A stretch of 64,000 nucleotides of DNA from Thuidium tamariscinum (Eukaryota; Streptophyta; Bryopsida; Hypnales; Thuidiaceae). Below, one piece after another: positions 12,524-24,672 of this stretch. Both the position numbers and the translations under genes were made by a program. The stretch lies in NCBI GenBank assembly GCA_947034885.2, contig OX344750.2, positions 12,642,053 to 12,706,052 of the forward strand. Direction: 5' to 3'. The notes beneath the pieces are model-generated. The model made no database searches, was not told where the DNA came from, and saw only the letters and a list, made by a program, of their open reading frames with translations. Positions within the stretch are counted from its first letter, which is position 1. The number at the start of each line of letters is the position of its first letter.

Positions 12524-13450
12524 CACTATAAGAAACTGGCGTTTTTTGTAACGTCAAAAAAAACATGTCACTACGTTAATCCAAACGCGATTTCGATTAA
12601 AGTGGATGTCCTCTAAAATCCGTTAGAAAAAACGTGCAAAAAACGTGCCAAAATTTTCTTTGACGCATTCGATTTCTGCTTGTTTTTTTTTTGACATCAC
12701 ATTTAACAAAGTCTTCCAAACGGTTTAGAAGACTCCACGTGGAGGGGTGAGGCTGTCCACATAAGCAATTTTTCTGTCGGGCACTGCCATGCGGGAAAAT
12801 TTTTCATCCAAGTGCAAACTGCCCCCCAAAATGACGTGGAGCTGACAATGTGCTGACGTGGACCCCTCAAATTTCTGACGTGGAAAATCCGAGTCAGCTG
12901 CCACGTTGGCACTCCAACTGCGTTTCCTATTTGACATCATGTTCGGCGTGATGTCAAAATTGACAAGAGTATGTAAAAAAGGACATCATTCTGAACATGG
13001 TCCGTGTTAAAGGCAACAGACCAAATGAAGCACGTGGACATGGACAATATGTTCTTGACGCGAATAACATGTTCGGGGGATGTCATCATTGATAGGTGCT
13101 ACGCGATTGTCATGTTCACGTTCACTTTGGCAGCGTTGCTTGGAATGTTCTATGAAACACTATTGCTATTGTACGTTGTGTTAACGATTACATGGCACAC
13201 ATATAAGAATTTTGACAGACGTGCTGTTACGTCAGCTTGGACATCGTCAAAGCTTATGACATGTCTGCTCTCCTCTTGCTTTGTCGTCACCGTCAACACG
13301 TTCTGCCTAATCGTCAACCATAGTCGCTGCCTGGAATGTCAGTAACAACAATTTCGGTGTTTGTTTGGACATGCACTTTGGCATAGTTTAATGCACATGA
13401 CAATTAGAGCACTGTGCTTCTATGGACATGCTGATTTGAAAAAGAATGGA
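12524..13450. repeat. CACTA left subterminal repeat region
   Basis: Short motifs recur in both orientations: GACGTGGA, TTGACATC, GACATCAT, AACATGTC and GGACATG. They are concentrated in the first 900 bp and again in the last 250 bp of the element. In En/Spm such subterminal motifs are TnpA binding sites; here the exact core is inferred. No convincing gene lies in this stretch. Confidence 0.65.
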
Positions 13451-14115
13451 TGAGTATGTCATTGTTCCCAAAATGGAAAGGGAACTACAATATGAAAACA
13501 TTAAAAATGCTTAGTCTTGGAGAGAGTGCCATTCCCTTAATGTTTCTTCCTTGCTACAGTAAAATGAGGCCCTCTACTTCCCTATGCTCTACTTTCAGCG
13601 GAGGTGACATACTGCATGTGCTCTACACCTCTAACTGTACAAAGCAGTTGTTCATTTGAACATCGAAGGTGATGACCGTCCTCCACATTGACAACGAACG
13701 CAACATACAAGCAACCCCGTCACTTCTTTCGGCTTCCCTCAATTCTCTTAGAGCTTCCACTCTGCCAAATTCAATAGTGAAGCAGACAATAGTACACTGA
13801 ATTAGTATTTTGCAATTGGGACGGCTCAATCATGCTTTTCCCGCTGCTTAGAACTTGCGTTTTTCATAGTACAAGTTTCGGCCTACACATAGGAAGAAAA
13901 GGAAATTAGGAAGATGATGGATCTCACCTTCAACCAGGGTTGCTTCCGTCGCGTCACGTCCGTCCGTCAGGATGTCCGTCCGCTGACGTGACGGGGAGCC
14001 GAGCGTCCGTCAGGATGAAATTCACGATAGAATCCGCGACAGAGGATGAAAAATCGTCGACAGGGCCGTCGACGTGGCCGTCCACCGTCGACCGGACCGT
14101 CCAGGATAGAATCGA

Positions 14116-14310
14116 ACCGATTAGGGCTAGCCGGCTGTAAACTTCAGAGCCTTGTAACTTTTGCAAAAAGTTTTCAAATTGGGCAAATGAGATGTTTTTC
14201 GGCATCTACAGAAACTGTAGATGCCGAAAAACATCTCATTTGCCCAATTTGAAAACTTTTTGCAAAAGTTACAAGGCTCTGAAGTTTGCAGCCGGCTAGC
14301 CCTAATCGGT
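14116..14310. repeat. Near-perfect 195-bp hairpin (96-bp arms, 3-nt loop)
   Basis: Arm 14116-14211 and arm 14215-14310 are reverse complements with a single mismatch seen by eye (T versus C near the GGCTG/AAACTTC junction). The loop is AAA. Both strands therefore encode the same short open frame, MPKNISFAQFENF. Transcription in either direction would give a long double-stranded RNA stem. Confidence 0.92.
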
Positions 14311-14565
14311 GGACGGCCTCGTGGACGGCCCTGTCAACGGTGGACGGCCTCCTCGACGGCCTTGTCGACGGTGGACGGCCTCCTCGACGGCCCTGTTAAC
14401 GGTCGACGGCCTCGTGGACGGCCTTGTCGACGGTCGACGACCTCCTCGACGGCCCTGTTAACGGTCGACGGCCTCGTGGACGGCCCTGTCGACGGTGGAC
14501 GGCCTCCTCGACGGCCCTGTCGATGGTGGACGGCCTTGTCGACGGTCGACGGACTTCATCCAGGC
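14311..14565. repeat. GACGGCC minisatellite
   Basis: About eight degenerate units of roughly 30 bp alternate GGTGGACGGCCTCCTCGACG and GGCCCTGTCGAC/TTAAC-like segments. Purine/pyrimidine changes are mostly CG to TG or GTT, consistent with methyl-CpG decay. Left of the hairpin there is a partly matching inverted segment (GTCGACAGGGCCGTCGACGT). Confidence 0.85.
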
Positions 14566-14690
14566 CGTCGACGACACCGTCAGCATTCGGGACGGCCTCT
14601 GACGCGTCCTGACTCGTCACGACTGACGCGTCATGACATCCGGACGGGAAAAGCCCACGTCACGTCGGGATAGACAACCCTGCCTTCAAC

Positions 14691-17600
14691 GTAGTGGGAG
14701 GAGGTTTTGGTAGACCAGCTGCCCTTGGCTTCGTGCCTTTGCTTCCCAGTGTATTTGGGATCGCCTTTCCTGCCTTCGAAGCTTTCCCAGCGCGACGAGT
14801 CTTGCCTGAGGACTCAGCCGGTGCTTCTACACCTTCCTGTACAGTTTGAGAAGCACAACATGTATGTTTAGGCTTGCATCCATGCGCTTCAAGAAGAGTG
14901 GGTACATGAAGGGGCACATAGAAACAAACCGTTCACCAAATGTACTCAAAGAATACAGTATGTTCACCCAATTGACATTACAGGTTCACGCTTCAACTTC
15001 ATGCAATACACGCCGTGACAACTGTCGAATTTCGGCTTCGTCTTCCGTGACATAGTCAATCGTCACGGGTGACGTCAAAGGAGACGTCTATGGTGGCGCA
15101 ACCTTGTCCTCTGTAATGCTTCTCACAAAGTACCTTAACCTGAGCACGCGGTTTATGATCGGAGGACTTCACAATACAAGTGATCTCAAGAACAAGACTC
15201 ACCTGGGTCTCCACAAGGCTCTCTGCAGTAGCTAAGGTACCCTCTCCTTGCATTGCGATATTGTCAGACAAAGCGTTGCCGTCGTCGCTAGTAGGCTGCA
15301 CTCCATCGGTAGCTCCCATGGAATGTACATCATCCCCTTCGTGACCCTCTTCCCCAATGTCAGGAAGAGGGTCCCCTGATTGTACAACACGCTCTTCGGT
15401 CACCGCCACATTGTCGTGCGCAACAAGGGCTTGGGCGACCACTGCTTCCGTCTCAATGGCAGCAGCTATAGGTTCGAGGACGGTGACGGACACTGGGGCA
15501 ACGGTGGGCTCTGCCACGACGACAGGGGCTTTGTCCTTCAACATGGGCAGAAGGAAATTTGCCTGCACTGCTGTCCAGGCTTGCGATGACGTCGACGTGA
15601 ATGGTGCGGGCTCGATAGCATGCGTAGAAGTTGATGGCCCCAGGATTTGTTCCGCTGCAATGCTTACCTTTCCACCTCCTCCGAGAAGAATTTCCTGCAT
15701 CATATCCTCCAAACGCTTGTGAGATGCTGTCAGACTCTCACCGAGTCGTGTGACGCTATTCTCCAGCTCTACGACACGACTGCGCACCTCCTCAATCTCT
15801 TTACTGTGATTGGGACGGGCCTTCTTCTTCTCGTCCTGTTGTCGTTTGAACTCCTTCTCCACTTCAGCATCCACCTCTTGGTCGAATGGGGCACGGCCCT
15901 TCAACATTGTCTACGGAAACATTGAACATGTGAAACCACAACGGACGTCAATACATTGTCAATTCTCCGATGCATTTACAAGTATGGTCGAGGTCAGTCC
16001 TCTACTGTGCACTGCCGCAACACAGCACAACACATTACAATACAAAGGAGTACATCCAAGTCGTGTTATACTGGACGTCTATCATGTTCAAATGGACGTC
16101 TACCGTGACAGAGTATGTCCACAATGACGTCAACTTAGACATTTCATTTGACATGAAGACGATGATGGTAAGAACGAAATCTGAGGTCCCTCAGAAGTTT
16201 GGTCACTCACCAACCGGGATACAACCTCCCTCTCTATGGCCTTCATCTGCCGCGTTGTAGACCCCTTTCCCTTTGAAATGGAACGCATGTGAGCTGATTT
16301 CTCTTGAGCGGCTTCAGTGGCCCGAATTTCTTGCAATGTTTTCCAATGGGTCGGGTCCACATCCTCTGGTCGCGCTGCGTCGGCGTCAATCAGTGCATTC
16401 AGTTTATATCGTAAGGTGATGAGAGACTTAGTTATAAGTGGCTGCAAGTAGGTTTCACACACTCGGCTGGTGGCACCACACATCTGCCAGTCTGAAAGGC
16501 ACGACAATAATTTAGCTTCTTCAAAAATTTGAAGTACCTGCCTATGCTTGACTAATGTGATGTACTCAATGAAGCAGACTATATCACAGAAAGAAAACAC
16601 TCGTATCCATTGAGACACAAACTGAGAGGGCCCGTACCAAGTTCACGTACCAGTGACACTCTTCGTGCTTCTTGTGACATCAAACCTGACGGAAGAAGAC
16701 CTCGAAAACTTAACGATCAGTGAACACGGAAGCTAAATTGACAGCCCACTACAAGGAAAAGGGCATACCTGTGTAGATTCTACAAAACAGACGCCTTCTG
16801 TCGGTTTTAGGTTGCCCTTCCCATCCAACTGTGGGATCAAGATCCTTCGCATATTTCTTCACGTCACTGTTGAAGGCCCCCAACATCGAGCCAAATGGCC
16901 GCCCATTACTGTCTAGTTCGATGGGTTTCTTCATCACACCACCTACTTCCGCCTTGCTATTCCGCTCGGGTTGCAGAGCTTCGATTTCATCATCAGTATC
17001 GCACTCTGACTCCTCATTGTCATTCTCTTCACCAGAATGCGTATCGTACCCTCGGCTGCGCGACAACATTGCAATGCACCATTAATTTTCATGCTGCGTG
17101 TCACCTCCTACCACATATCATGAAAAATACAGTCACCAACTACCAATTACGCGTACTTGTATGTGTGCATGCATACTCATTGCAAAGTTCAAATACGTTT
17201 TAGGGTCCCGTATTCAATAGACCATGTTGCAGAAGACGTCCAAATGAACGCAACCCCGTTCTTGTGGACATCTGTACTAACAATAATGACACAATGCATG
17301 CGCTCGCTTCGGGAAACCTATGTACAGTGCTCACTATAGAACACCTGCACTTTCAAGTGACGCTAAATCATGGCTGCCCTACAATGCCTTTGGACCCATC
17401 CACCAACATACACACCCTGTGCGTATGTCATGATTGACATCATGGATGACACATTCACGCGTGTTTTGACATCCCTCGAGACGAAACATCACCTGCGTGT
17501 GTTCGTCTTGACATCAAACATAACGCACGATTGTTCAAGTTCACGTCATTTCCAACAAGGTGCAGTTTAGGGCCGACTTGAAAGCACTCTAGGAAGGGCG

Positions 17601-17897
17601 AGAAACTTACCTCCACGATTGTTCCTTCAAGCCGGTGCTCTCCTCGCCTTCCTCCGCTGCTGTTTCGTCCTCTGCGTCCTCCGAGAGCTCGACTACTGCC
17701 TTCTTCTTCCGGGGGGGAGGCGGCAACTCCTCCATAGGGGTCTTCCCTTTGTCATTTTTCTTGCGCCTTGTATCTTCTCGGGCCTTCGACCTACGCTCCC
17801 CCGCCGCACGCATGTGCATTCCCGGGGGGACCGCTTCCTCCTCTGCATTTAGTGGCGGCGATTTGCGCTTCCTTTGGTTTTCTCGATGGGGAGCCAT
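14691..17897 (-). CDS. TnpA/Ptta-like DNA-binding protein gene of the CACTA, spliced
   Basis: This is a minus-strand gene. Inferred exons are: 17897-17611 (ATG at 17897, MAPHRENQRKRKSPPL, basic and proline-rich, donor GGAG|GTAAGT); 17055-16769 (acceptor GCGCAG, acidic start, then the block ELDSNGRPFGSMLG; donor CACAG|GTATGC); one ending at 16211 (VDPTHWKTLQEIRATEAAQE, then KGKGSTTRQ; donor TTG|GTGAGT); about 15911-15056 (acceptor CCGTAG, a coiled coil around EEVRSRVVELENSVTRLGES); and a lysine/alanine-rich tail at about 14860-14691. The third exon resembles the plant transposase (Ptta/En/Spm) domain that accompanies tnp2 in CACTA elements. Expected role: binding subterminal repeats during transposition. 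A longer 5' open frame reaches 18269, so the start could lie upstream. Splice joins are inferred, and no clear disabling change was found apart from the nested hAT at the tail exon. Confidence 0.65.
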
Positions 17898-19687
17898 TGT
17901 GTCGCTGTCGTCTCTCCACTTGACGAAAAATTCTCCTTCCTGCTGCATGAGGCGTGCACACACATTAAAAACGAACAATGGCGGTGGATTAAAGAGGGTT
18001 GCCCTCTTGATGGGAGGACTTCTCCCGCTTTGTGACGCTGCCCCTACCGAGCTTAGAATGCGATGCGCCTCGGAAGGGCCAATTCCAGCATACACACAAC
18101 ACGGCACCTCCAAAACCCTGGTATTGCCCTTGTCCTCCACCACGCGTAGAATTGCTCTTGGATTATAAAGGCAAGTTGGATGAGTCCCCAATTTCGAAAG
18201 GAAATCCAACGGAGTAAGAAACTTACGCCTACGCGAAGGATTCCTGGAACACGGCCAGCCGGTACGCAACTAATTCAGCTACATCGGCGCTACCGCGGAA
18301 GATGATCGCCGAAGAGGGAAGCACTTCGACAGAAGCAGCGCGTCCAAAATGACAAGCGGGACGTGGTAGAAGACGGCGGCTTTGTCATTGAAGAGGGTAG
18401 TGCAGCGTAATACCCGGGTGCTACCCCCGGGCATACCCGCCTACTGCCCTACGACCGTGCCTACCGTCGTACGCTCCAACGGCGTCGGCAATTCAAAATC
18501 GGGCCCGCCGCGATTTATGGGGCGTTCAATTTCTGAAATTTCAGAATTGATGACTACATTGAACACGGAAAGGAAAAAAAAAGGGGGGGGGGGCGAACTG
18601 GCCTGATTTGCACTTGGGTTTTCGCAATCCGTCGAAGGTGCACTCCGTGTGGAGAGTGTTGGCTCTTCCGGGTAGACCTGCAAGCGCGAATTCAGACGAC
18701 GGGGTCTTGTGTCTTCACTTACTACTGAGTTCTTCATCGCGCTCTTCAGTGGAGACCGTGGACCAACTAGGGTCGTGAGAGCCGCCGCCGCCTCGGAGAC
18801 GTCGACGTTGGTCTCATCTGGAGTGTCCGCAAAACGAACAACCCTAAAGCGCTTCGGCACTCCAAGCAAGACTGTCATATTGGTAAGATTGTCACTAAAG
18901 ATGAATACAATGGACCAACAATGCTAATAATGCTGAAGGGAAAGGCACTAAGCCTACTTCGACGTCTTGTTCGACAATCATGTTCCTTCTAGGTCAAGCA
19001 TGCGACACGTGGGATTTTTTTTACTCAAGTCGGTTTTAGTACGGAACGATGTTTCTCTTGACGTCAATGTTGACGTCAAGAGGAACAGGAACTTGTCTAA
19101 GACGATGTTTGCCATTGACATGTCATGTCTCTCTTGACATCGACTGCAGTGGCTCATGGTATTGTTGCTAAGGCATGGGACTAGGACAGAAATGTCCTGT
19201 GCCACTCCTACAAGAGGCTCACCATTGTAGTACAATATGAACCTCTATTGAAGAGGATTGATCTGGGAAACTAAGTTTCCAGGATGTATTTGAAACTTCT
19301 TTAGGACCACTGCTTCAAGGAGTTTACTGAAATTTCCACTTCAAGTTGTTGACGACTCTTCAATACTTGTTGTCCAACTCTGTTGACAAGCATGTCACAG
19401 ATGACATCTTCCGAGACGTCTGAACTTCATGTACCAGTTTCTTCAAACGTCATTTTGGACGCGTCTTATCCATTAGTATGTTATGCTTGACATCAATATG
19501 AACATACAAGATTTAAGACAAGCACTTCTAAAACGCTTATATGTATAACAAATGCCCATCCTCATTTATTGAGTTCCCCCGCCACAATTATTATAACACA
19601 TGTTCTTCTTTCTTTTTTGCAGCATTCATTTTGCAAGGGATGTGAGAAGTCGGCTTTGTGCCGTTAGGACACACAGTGTAGACCAAC
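17898..19687. promoter_or_regulatory. Shared 5' region of the two divergent CACTA genes
   Basis: The TnpA-like gene runs left from 17897 and the transposase gene runs right from 19688, so this 1.8 kb holds both start regions. A minus-strand frame at 18878-18441 (MTVLLGVPKRFRVVRFADTP, then low complexity) may be a 5' exon of the TnpA-like gene; its translation over 18570-18600 is poly-proline and phenylalanine from a G/A run. GACGTC/TTGACGTC motifs cluster at 19050-19150 and 19440-19500. No TATA box was assigned with confidence. Confidence 0.45.
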
Positions 19688-22600
19688 ATGGCGGCGCCTG
19701 CTACTCGGAATTCGCAACGACGTGCAAGTACAATTCGCTTTACTGATGATGGTCGTACACTACGCCACATTCCTGTAGGTGACTTGATTTTGCACACGGA
19801 ATTAAGAGTTGCCACGGAGAAAAATGTTTTGTCCTTCCGCTGTCCTTGTCGAAATTGCAAGGGTGGATGAACAAAAACCATCCAAGTCATACGGCAACAC
19901 CATGCAGATGTGGGTAGGGATCCGTTTCTAAACAAATCTCTCATAGGGGGGGATCCCATTGAAGGCTATCCACCTGGTGGCATGTGGGTTGAAGACGTAG
20001 CGTTTGATGATGACATCGTACAAGACGTTGTCCGTGACGTCCATGAAGATGTCACAGACACTCCTGTGGAAGACGGCCACATTGCAGCCGCTGACGAAGA
20101 AGTTGTGCCGCCACTAGATGAGTTCCACGACGTCCAGAGACAAGTAATTGAGGCCTTCGACCGAGGAGATGCCCTGCATGCGGAGGCTGAGGCCGGGAGG
20201 GAGCTTGGAGATGAAGACGATGGTGGCCTTGACAGCATAGATGGCTTGGAAGGTTTGTACACGGAAGCAACCACTCTTTTGTATCCAGGATCACACACAA
20301 GCATTGTGTCTGCTACAATTATAATCATGAACATGTACACGGTGTTCCGCGTGAGCAACAAATTCAGTGATGAGTTGTTCCGATTTTTGTCCTCCGACTT
20401 ACTTCCAACAGGAAATAAATTGCCCCGTACTGATTATGAGGCCCGCAGAAGCATAAGACGTTTGGGCTTGCACTACAACAACATACATGCTTGCCCAAAT
20501 GGTTGTATTCTTTTTGAAGATGAGTACAGGACATGTGATTCTTGCCCTAAGTGCAGTACCTCACGATGGATTGATGGAACAAATCATATACCCTCAAAGG
20601 TTATTTGACACTTTCCACTCATTCCTAGATTGAAACGCATGTGGAGGTCATCAGAGATAGCAAGTATGTTGACTGGGTACACAAAGCACGTCAGCAATGA
20701 CGGCATCATGCGTTCAGTGGTGGACAGCCCAGTATGGAAGCATATTGATACCGACGTCGCGTTTGACAACTTTGGATCAGAAGTTCGTAACATGCGACTT
20801 GCTTTAGCTTTGGATGGTGTGAATCCATTCAAGCTCAACAACACTAATTGGTCTACGTGGCCAGTGTTGATCTTGATATACAACCTTGAGCCATGGTTTG
20901 TCACCAAAAAATTCTTCATTTCATTATGCATCCTTATTTCGGGAAAGCATTCCCCTACATCTCTCGGTATTGATGTTTTCATTCGACCACTCTTGAAGGA
21001 ACTACAGGAACTGTGGCTAGGGGTTCCTGCACTTGATTTTTCCAAAGCAGTCGGGAGCCGTTCTTTCACCTTACGTGCCATACTCATGTGGACTATCTCA
21101 GATTTCCCAGCTCTTGGGCTCATCTCAGGACTTTGTACCAAGGGTTATAAAGGATGCCCTCCTTGTGGACCCAACACTGATGCACGAATGGCTAGGACAG
21201 GTGATGTTCTTCCAAATAGAAGAACAAAGGGCTCCAAGATTGTCTATGGTGGGATTCGGCGTTACTTGCCTAGGCACCATCCATACCGCCGGAATCTACG
21301 ATTCAATGGTAAAGTGGAGCACCGTAGCAAGCCAACAATACAGACAGGGGAGGATGTCATCCGCTATGCAGCATGGCGCCAGTCATACTTGGATCTAGGG
21401 GGAAAGGAGAATGGACCGGACGACCCTGTACATGTAACTGGAGTCAAACGATTGTGTGCTTTGTACGAGCTATCGTACTGGAAGGTATGGAGCAGAAGAC
21501 CGTGGAGCAGTGACATTTCTGTAGGGTAGTGCTGTTCTTATTGACGTAGAAGAAGACACTGTAGAAAATGTCAATTTCTTTTGTGTTGTGTGTGACGTCT
21601 CAAGTGACATCGTAGGAAACAGAATGGCGAAGTCAATGTGTCATTAGTGACAGAAATGAGTGCAAGCCGTGACACGTCCATGTTTCTTCAGTGCATTGCG
21701 CTGTCATCCTTGATGTCCTCATTGTAGCTGTCTGAAAGTATTGAGATGCAGTGAATAAGCCCAGACTATTGGCGGTTCAGGAAGCATCACTTGCAAAAGA
21801 CCTTTCCCACAATTTTCTTTGGTTGGTTTACTTGCAGAACTTGTTGGAGAGACACATCTTGGATGCCATGCACTGCGAGAAGAACTTCTGTGAGAACATA
21901 GTGAAGACCTTGTTGGGAATGAAAGACAGTGCTGGAAGTCGAATTGACGCTGAAGACCTGGGCATTCGTTCGGAGATTTGGCTGCAACCTCCGAGACGGC
22001 GCCAAGATCAGTACTTCATGCCACATGCCCCTTTCGTAATGAAACCAGAGGAGCGCAGAGAGTTTGTTGCAATAGTTTCAAGTATTCGAACCCCTTCAAA
22101 CTACGTTGGCAGCATCCACAAACGCTTAGAAGATGGGAAATTGCATTACATGAAAACACATGATTACCATGTATTGATGCAGCAGGTACAGCCACATCTT
22201 GGCCGCATCATGCATTGTCATAATGTCAGTTAGAAACTTAGAATGTGGGGGACGTCAGCCATTATGGCTTTTCTCTTGGTTCACTGAGAAAGGTCATTAC
22301 GAAAGCGTTCTATTTGACGTCCATGTTCACGTGATGAGACGATGCACATGATGTTCACTTGGACATCTGATATAACATATGTGCACAACACTTGTTGATG
22401 GACATGTCTGGGGCATGAAAATGGAGGGAGCCTTCACTGCGTAGAAGCCTGAATGCATTTGTTTCAGTTTTCTATAGAAATTTCAAGAGTCAGTACTCAT
22501 GACTTTAGGGCTTTGTGTGGCATGTGTTGAGTAGATCCTCCCAGTGGCAATTCGGAACATTCTCGATGAACAAGTTCGGTTGGCTATTATCAAAATGAGC

Positions 22601-24312
22601 AGAGTATTTCAAAGATTGTGCGCAAAAGAGGTGCGATTGGCAGATGAGGATGCTATGATGCATGATGTGATCATGGCCACATGCGTGCTCGAGAAGGAAT
22701 TTCCACCGACGTTCTTAAACATCATGACCCATTTGCCCGTGCATTTGGTGGAGCAATTGTTCAAATGTGGCCCTGTACATTGCCGATGGATGTATCCAAT
22801 AGAGCGATATATGAAGACCTTGAAGGATTACGTGCGGACATTTGCACATCCGGAAGGTAGCATTGCGGAAGGCTACAGAATGGATGAGACCCTGGGATTC
22901 TGCACCGAGTACATGCGTCAATATAGAGGCACTATGCATCGCGTATGGGATCCGGAAGAAGAACCAAGCATGAATGATGAAATTCTTCGTTCAAATTGCT
23001 TGAAGAAGCGGAAAATGTCCGATGAATTTAGGAACTACGCCCATGCCTTCGTTTTGGACAATGCAACTTGCTTGGAGCAGTGGCGGCAGTGAGTGTCTAA
23101 TGCATTAATTTCTTTTACACTCTTCATTATGCAAAGTGCAGGGTATGCCGGTATTAGGGTGAATCTAAGATCTATTCTGTAGCCAACGCATTCACGAGAA
23201 GGAAGTAGTGAAGGCCTACTTCACACAGAGTTGTGCTCAGCAAGGCGCGTCAGTGATGTGCTTAATGGAATGTCACTCGTGACATTCTTTTTCACATGAC
23301 TGCGTGAATAGGGACGTCACTAAGGACATCATGTCTGTATGGAATGTCCATGTTGCTGTCTCGCACTATAGAAAGGCTCTGAAAGCATTGACTTGGACCA
23401 TCGTGTAGGGAATATTCCACACTCAGAGGACAGCGCTGGGAAGAGAGGGAAGCCTTCCGAAGACAATTTCGACGTCGGCATCCTGCAGGGGTGTTGCGGT
23501 ATCCAGCGGCGCTTTACGATTTGCCTCCTTTTGCAGAGTGGTTGGCAAACCGTGTGCGAGCTCTTCAAGATGCAGGTCAGTATGTACATGCGGACGTCAT
23601 TCAGTACGGGCAACCTCCACAACGTTTTGCTACAGCACATCGTCAAATGCATGCCTTTGGCATGCATTTCCGCATTCGCAGTGCAGAATTCGGACGTGTT
23701 ACACGAGATTCAGGTGTTGTAGCCTCATTTAGTCGACAACTACGATGGGGTCTTCGAAATGGTCAACCTATCGAGAGAACGGATGACTATGTGGGATACA
23801 TTGAGGAGATTCTGGAGTTGGATTACCGGAATCATTGCACCACTGTACTTGTATGTGATTGGGTTCGAGCAACACGCGATAGCCGTTTTCCTAACGTGCA
23901 GAGGGATCGATATGGCTTTGCTATGGCAAATTTCAACCACATGGATGGCAGGGTTCATGCCGAGTCTTTTGCATTTCCTTTACATTGCCAGCAAGTGTTT
24001 GTGGCAAGACATATTTTTTATCTTTCCATTTAAAGTCAGTATGGAGCGGAAAGTCGAAAATTTAGCAACCGGATTTGTTCAGGGAACGGGTAAGATCCAG
24101 AAGTAGTACCAGATAATGTTGTAGAGACCGGTGGCAGAATAATTCCGGTTTATTACGACGGAATACCGGAACGGAAAAATTCCGGACCCTACAGAACGGA
24201 TTCTATCCGGATTAAGTCCCAGAACGGAACAGATGATTTCCGGACTTGGACCGATCGGATGAGAACGGGAACGGATGATAAGGAACGAAAGACCGGATCC
24301 ATTTCTGGAAAG

Positions 24313-24320
24313 TATATAAG
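24313..24320 (+). promoter_or_regulatory. TATA box of the LTR-like insertion
   Basis: TATATAAG lies 353 bp before the ATG at 24673 and within the left part of the insertion, where an LTR promoter would be expected. The transcribed leader after it is GT-rich and lacks an earlier long ORF. Confidence 0.6.
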
Positions 24321-24672
24321 GCTTGACATTTTCAGTTGGCCCATTTGCTCTCAGGCGCTTCGTTGTGTGTTTTTCAACCCTCAGCGTTTTTCCGCCTTTT
24401 CTGTGAGTTGGTTTTCCGCCCGTGTTTGGTGGCACAATTTTCTGTGACGCGGCTTTCAGTATTAGCAGCGGGTGTTTTGTCAGAGCGGGCAGTTGTTAGC
24501 GGCGCGGGTTTCAGACTGTGCGCTGAGACGCTGGTGTGTGGAGAGGAGTGTGTGTGTGTATGTGCAGGTGGTTATTACGGGCAGATTACTTTTGTATTTG
24601 TGATTGTGAGTGTGTGTGAGGAACGGGACGTGCGGCTAGGAGAGGAGTGAGGTAGTTTTCCGGATAGTTGCC

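Larger units (their letters stand above)
13935..14682. mobile_element. Non-autonomous hAT-like element (748 bp) nested in the CACTA
   Basis: The ends read CAGGGTTG...CAACCCTG, flanked by an exact 8-bp duplication, CCTTCAAC at 13927-13934 and 14683-14690. An 8-bp TSD and a CAGGG-type end are typical of hAT. The outer 70 bp on each side are imperfect inverted repeats rich in GTCCGTC and CGTCACG. The middle is a 195-bp hairpin (14116-14310), and the right half is a GACGGCC minisatellite. No transposase is encoded. Open frames here are translations of repeats. Confidence 0.85.

Noticed and set aside
14221..14673. 150-codon plus-strand frame and overlapping minus-strand frames
   Set aside because: They are translations of the palindrome and the GACGGCC minisatellite; the same peptide start appears on both strands because of the hairpin.
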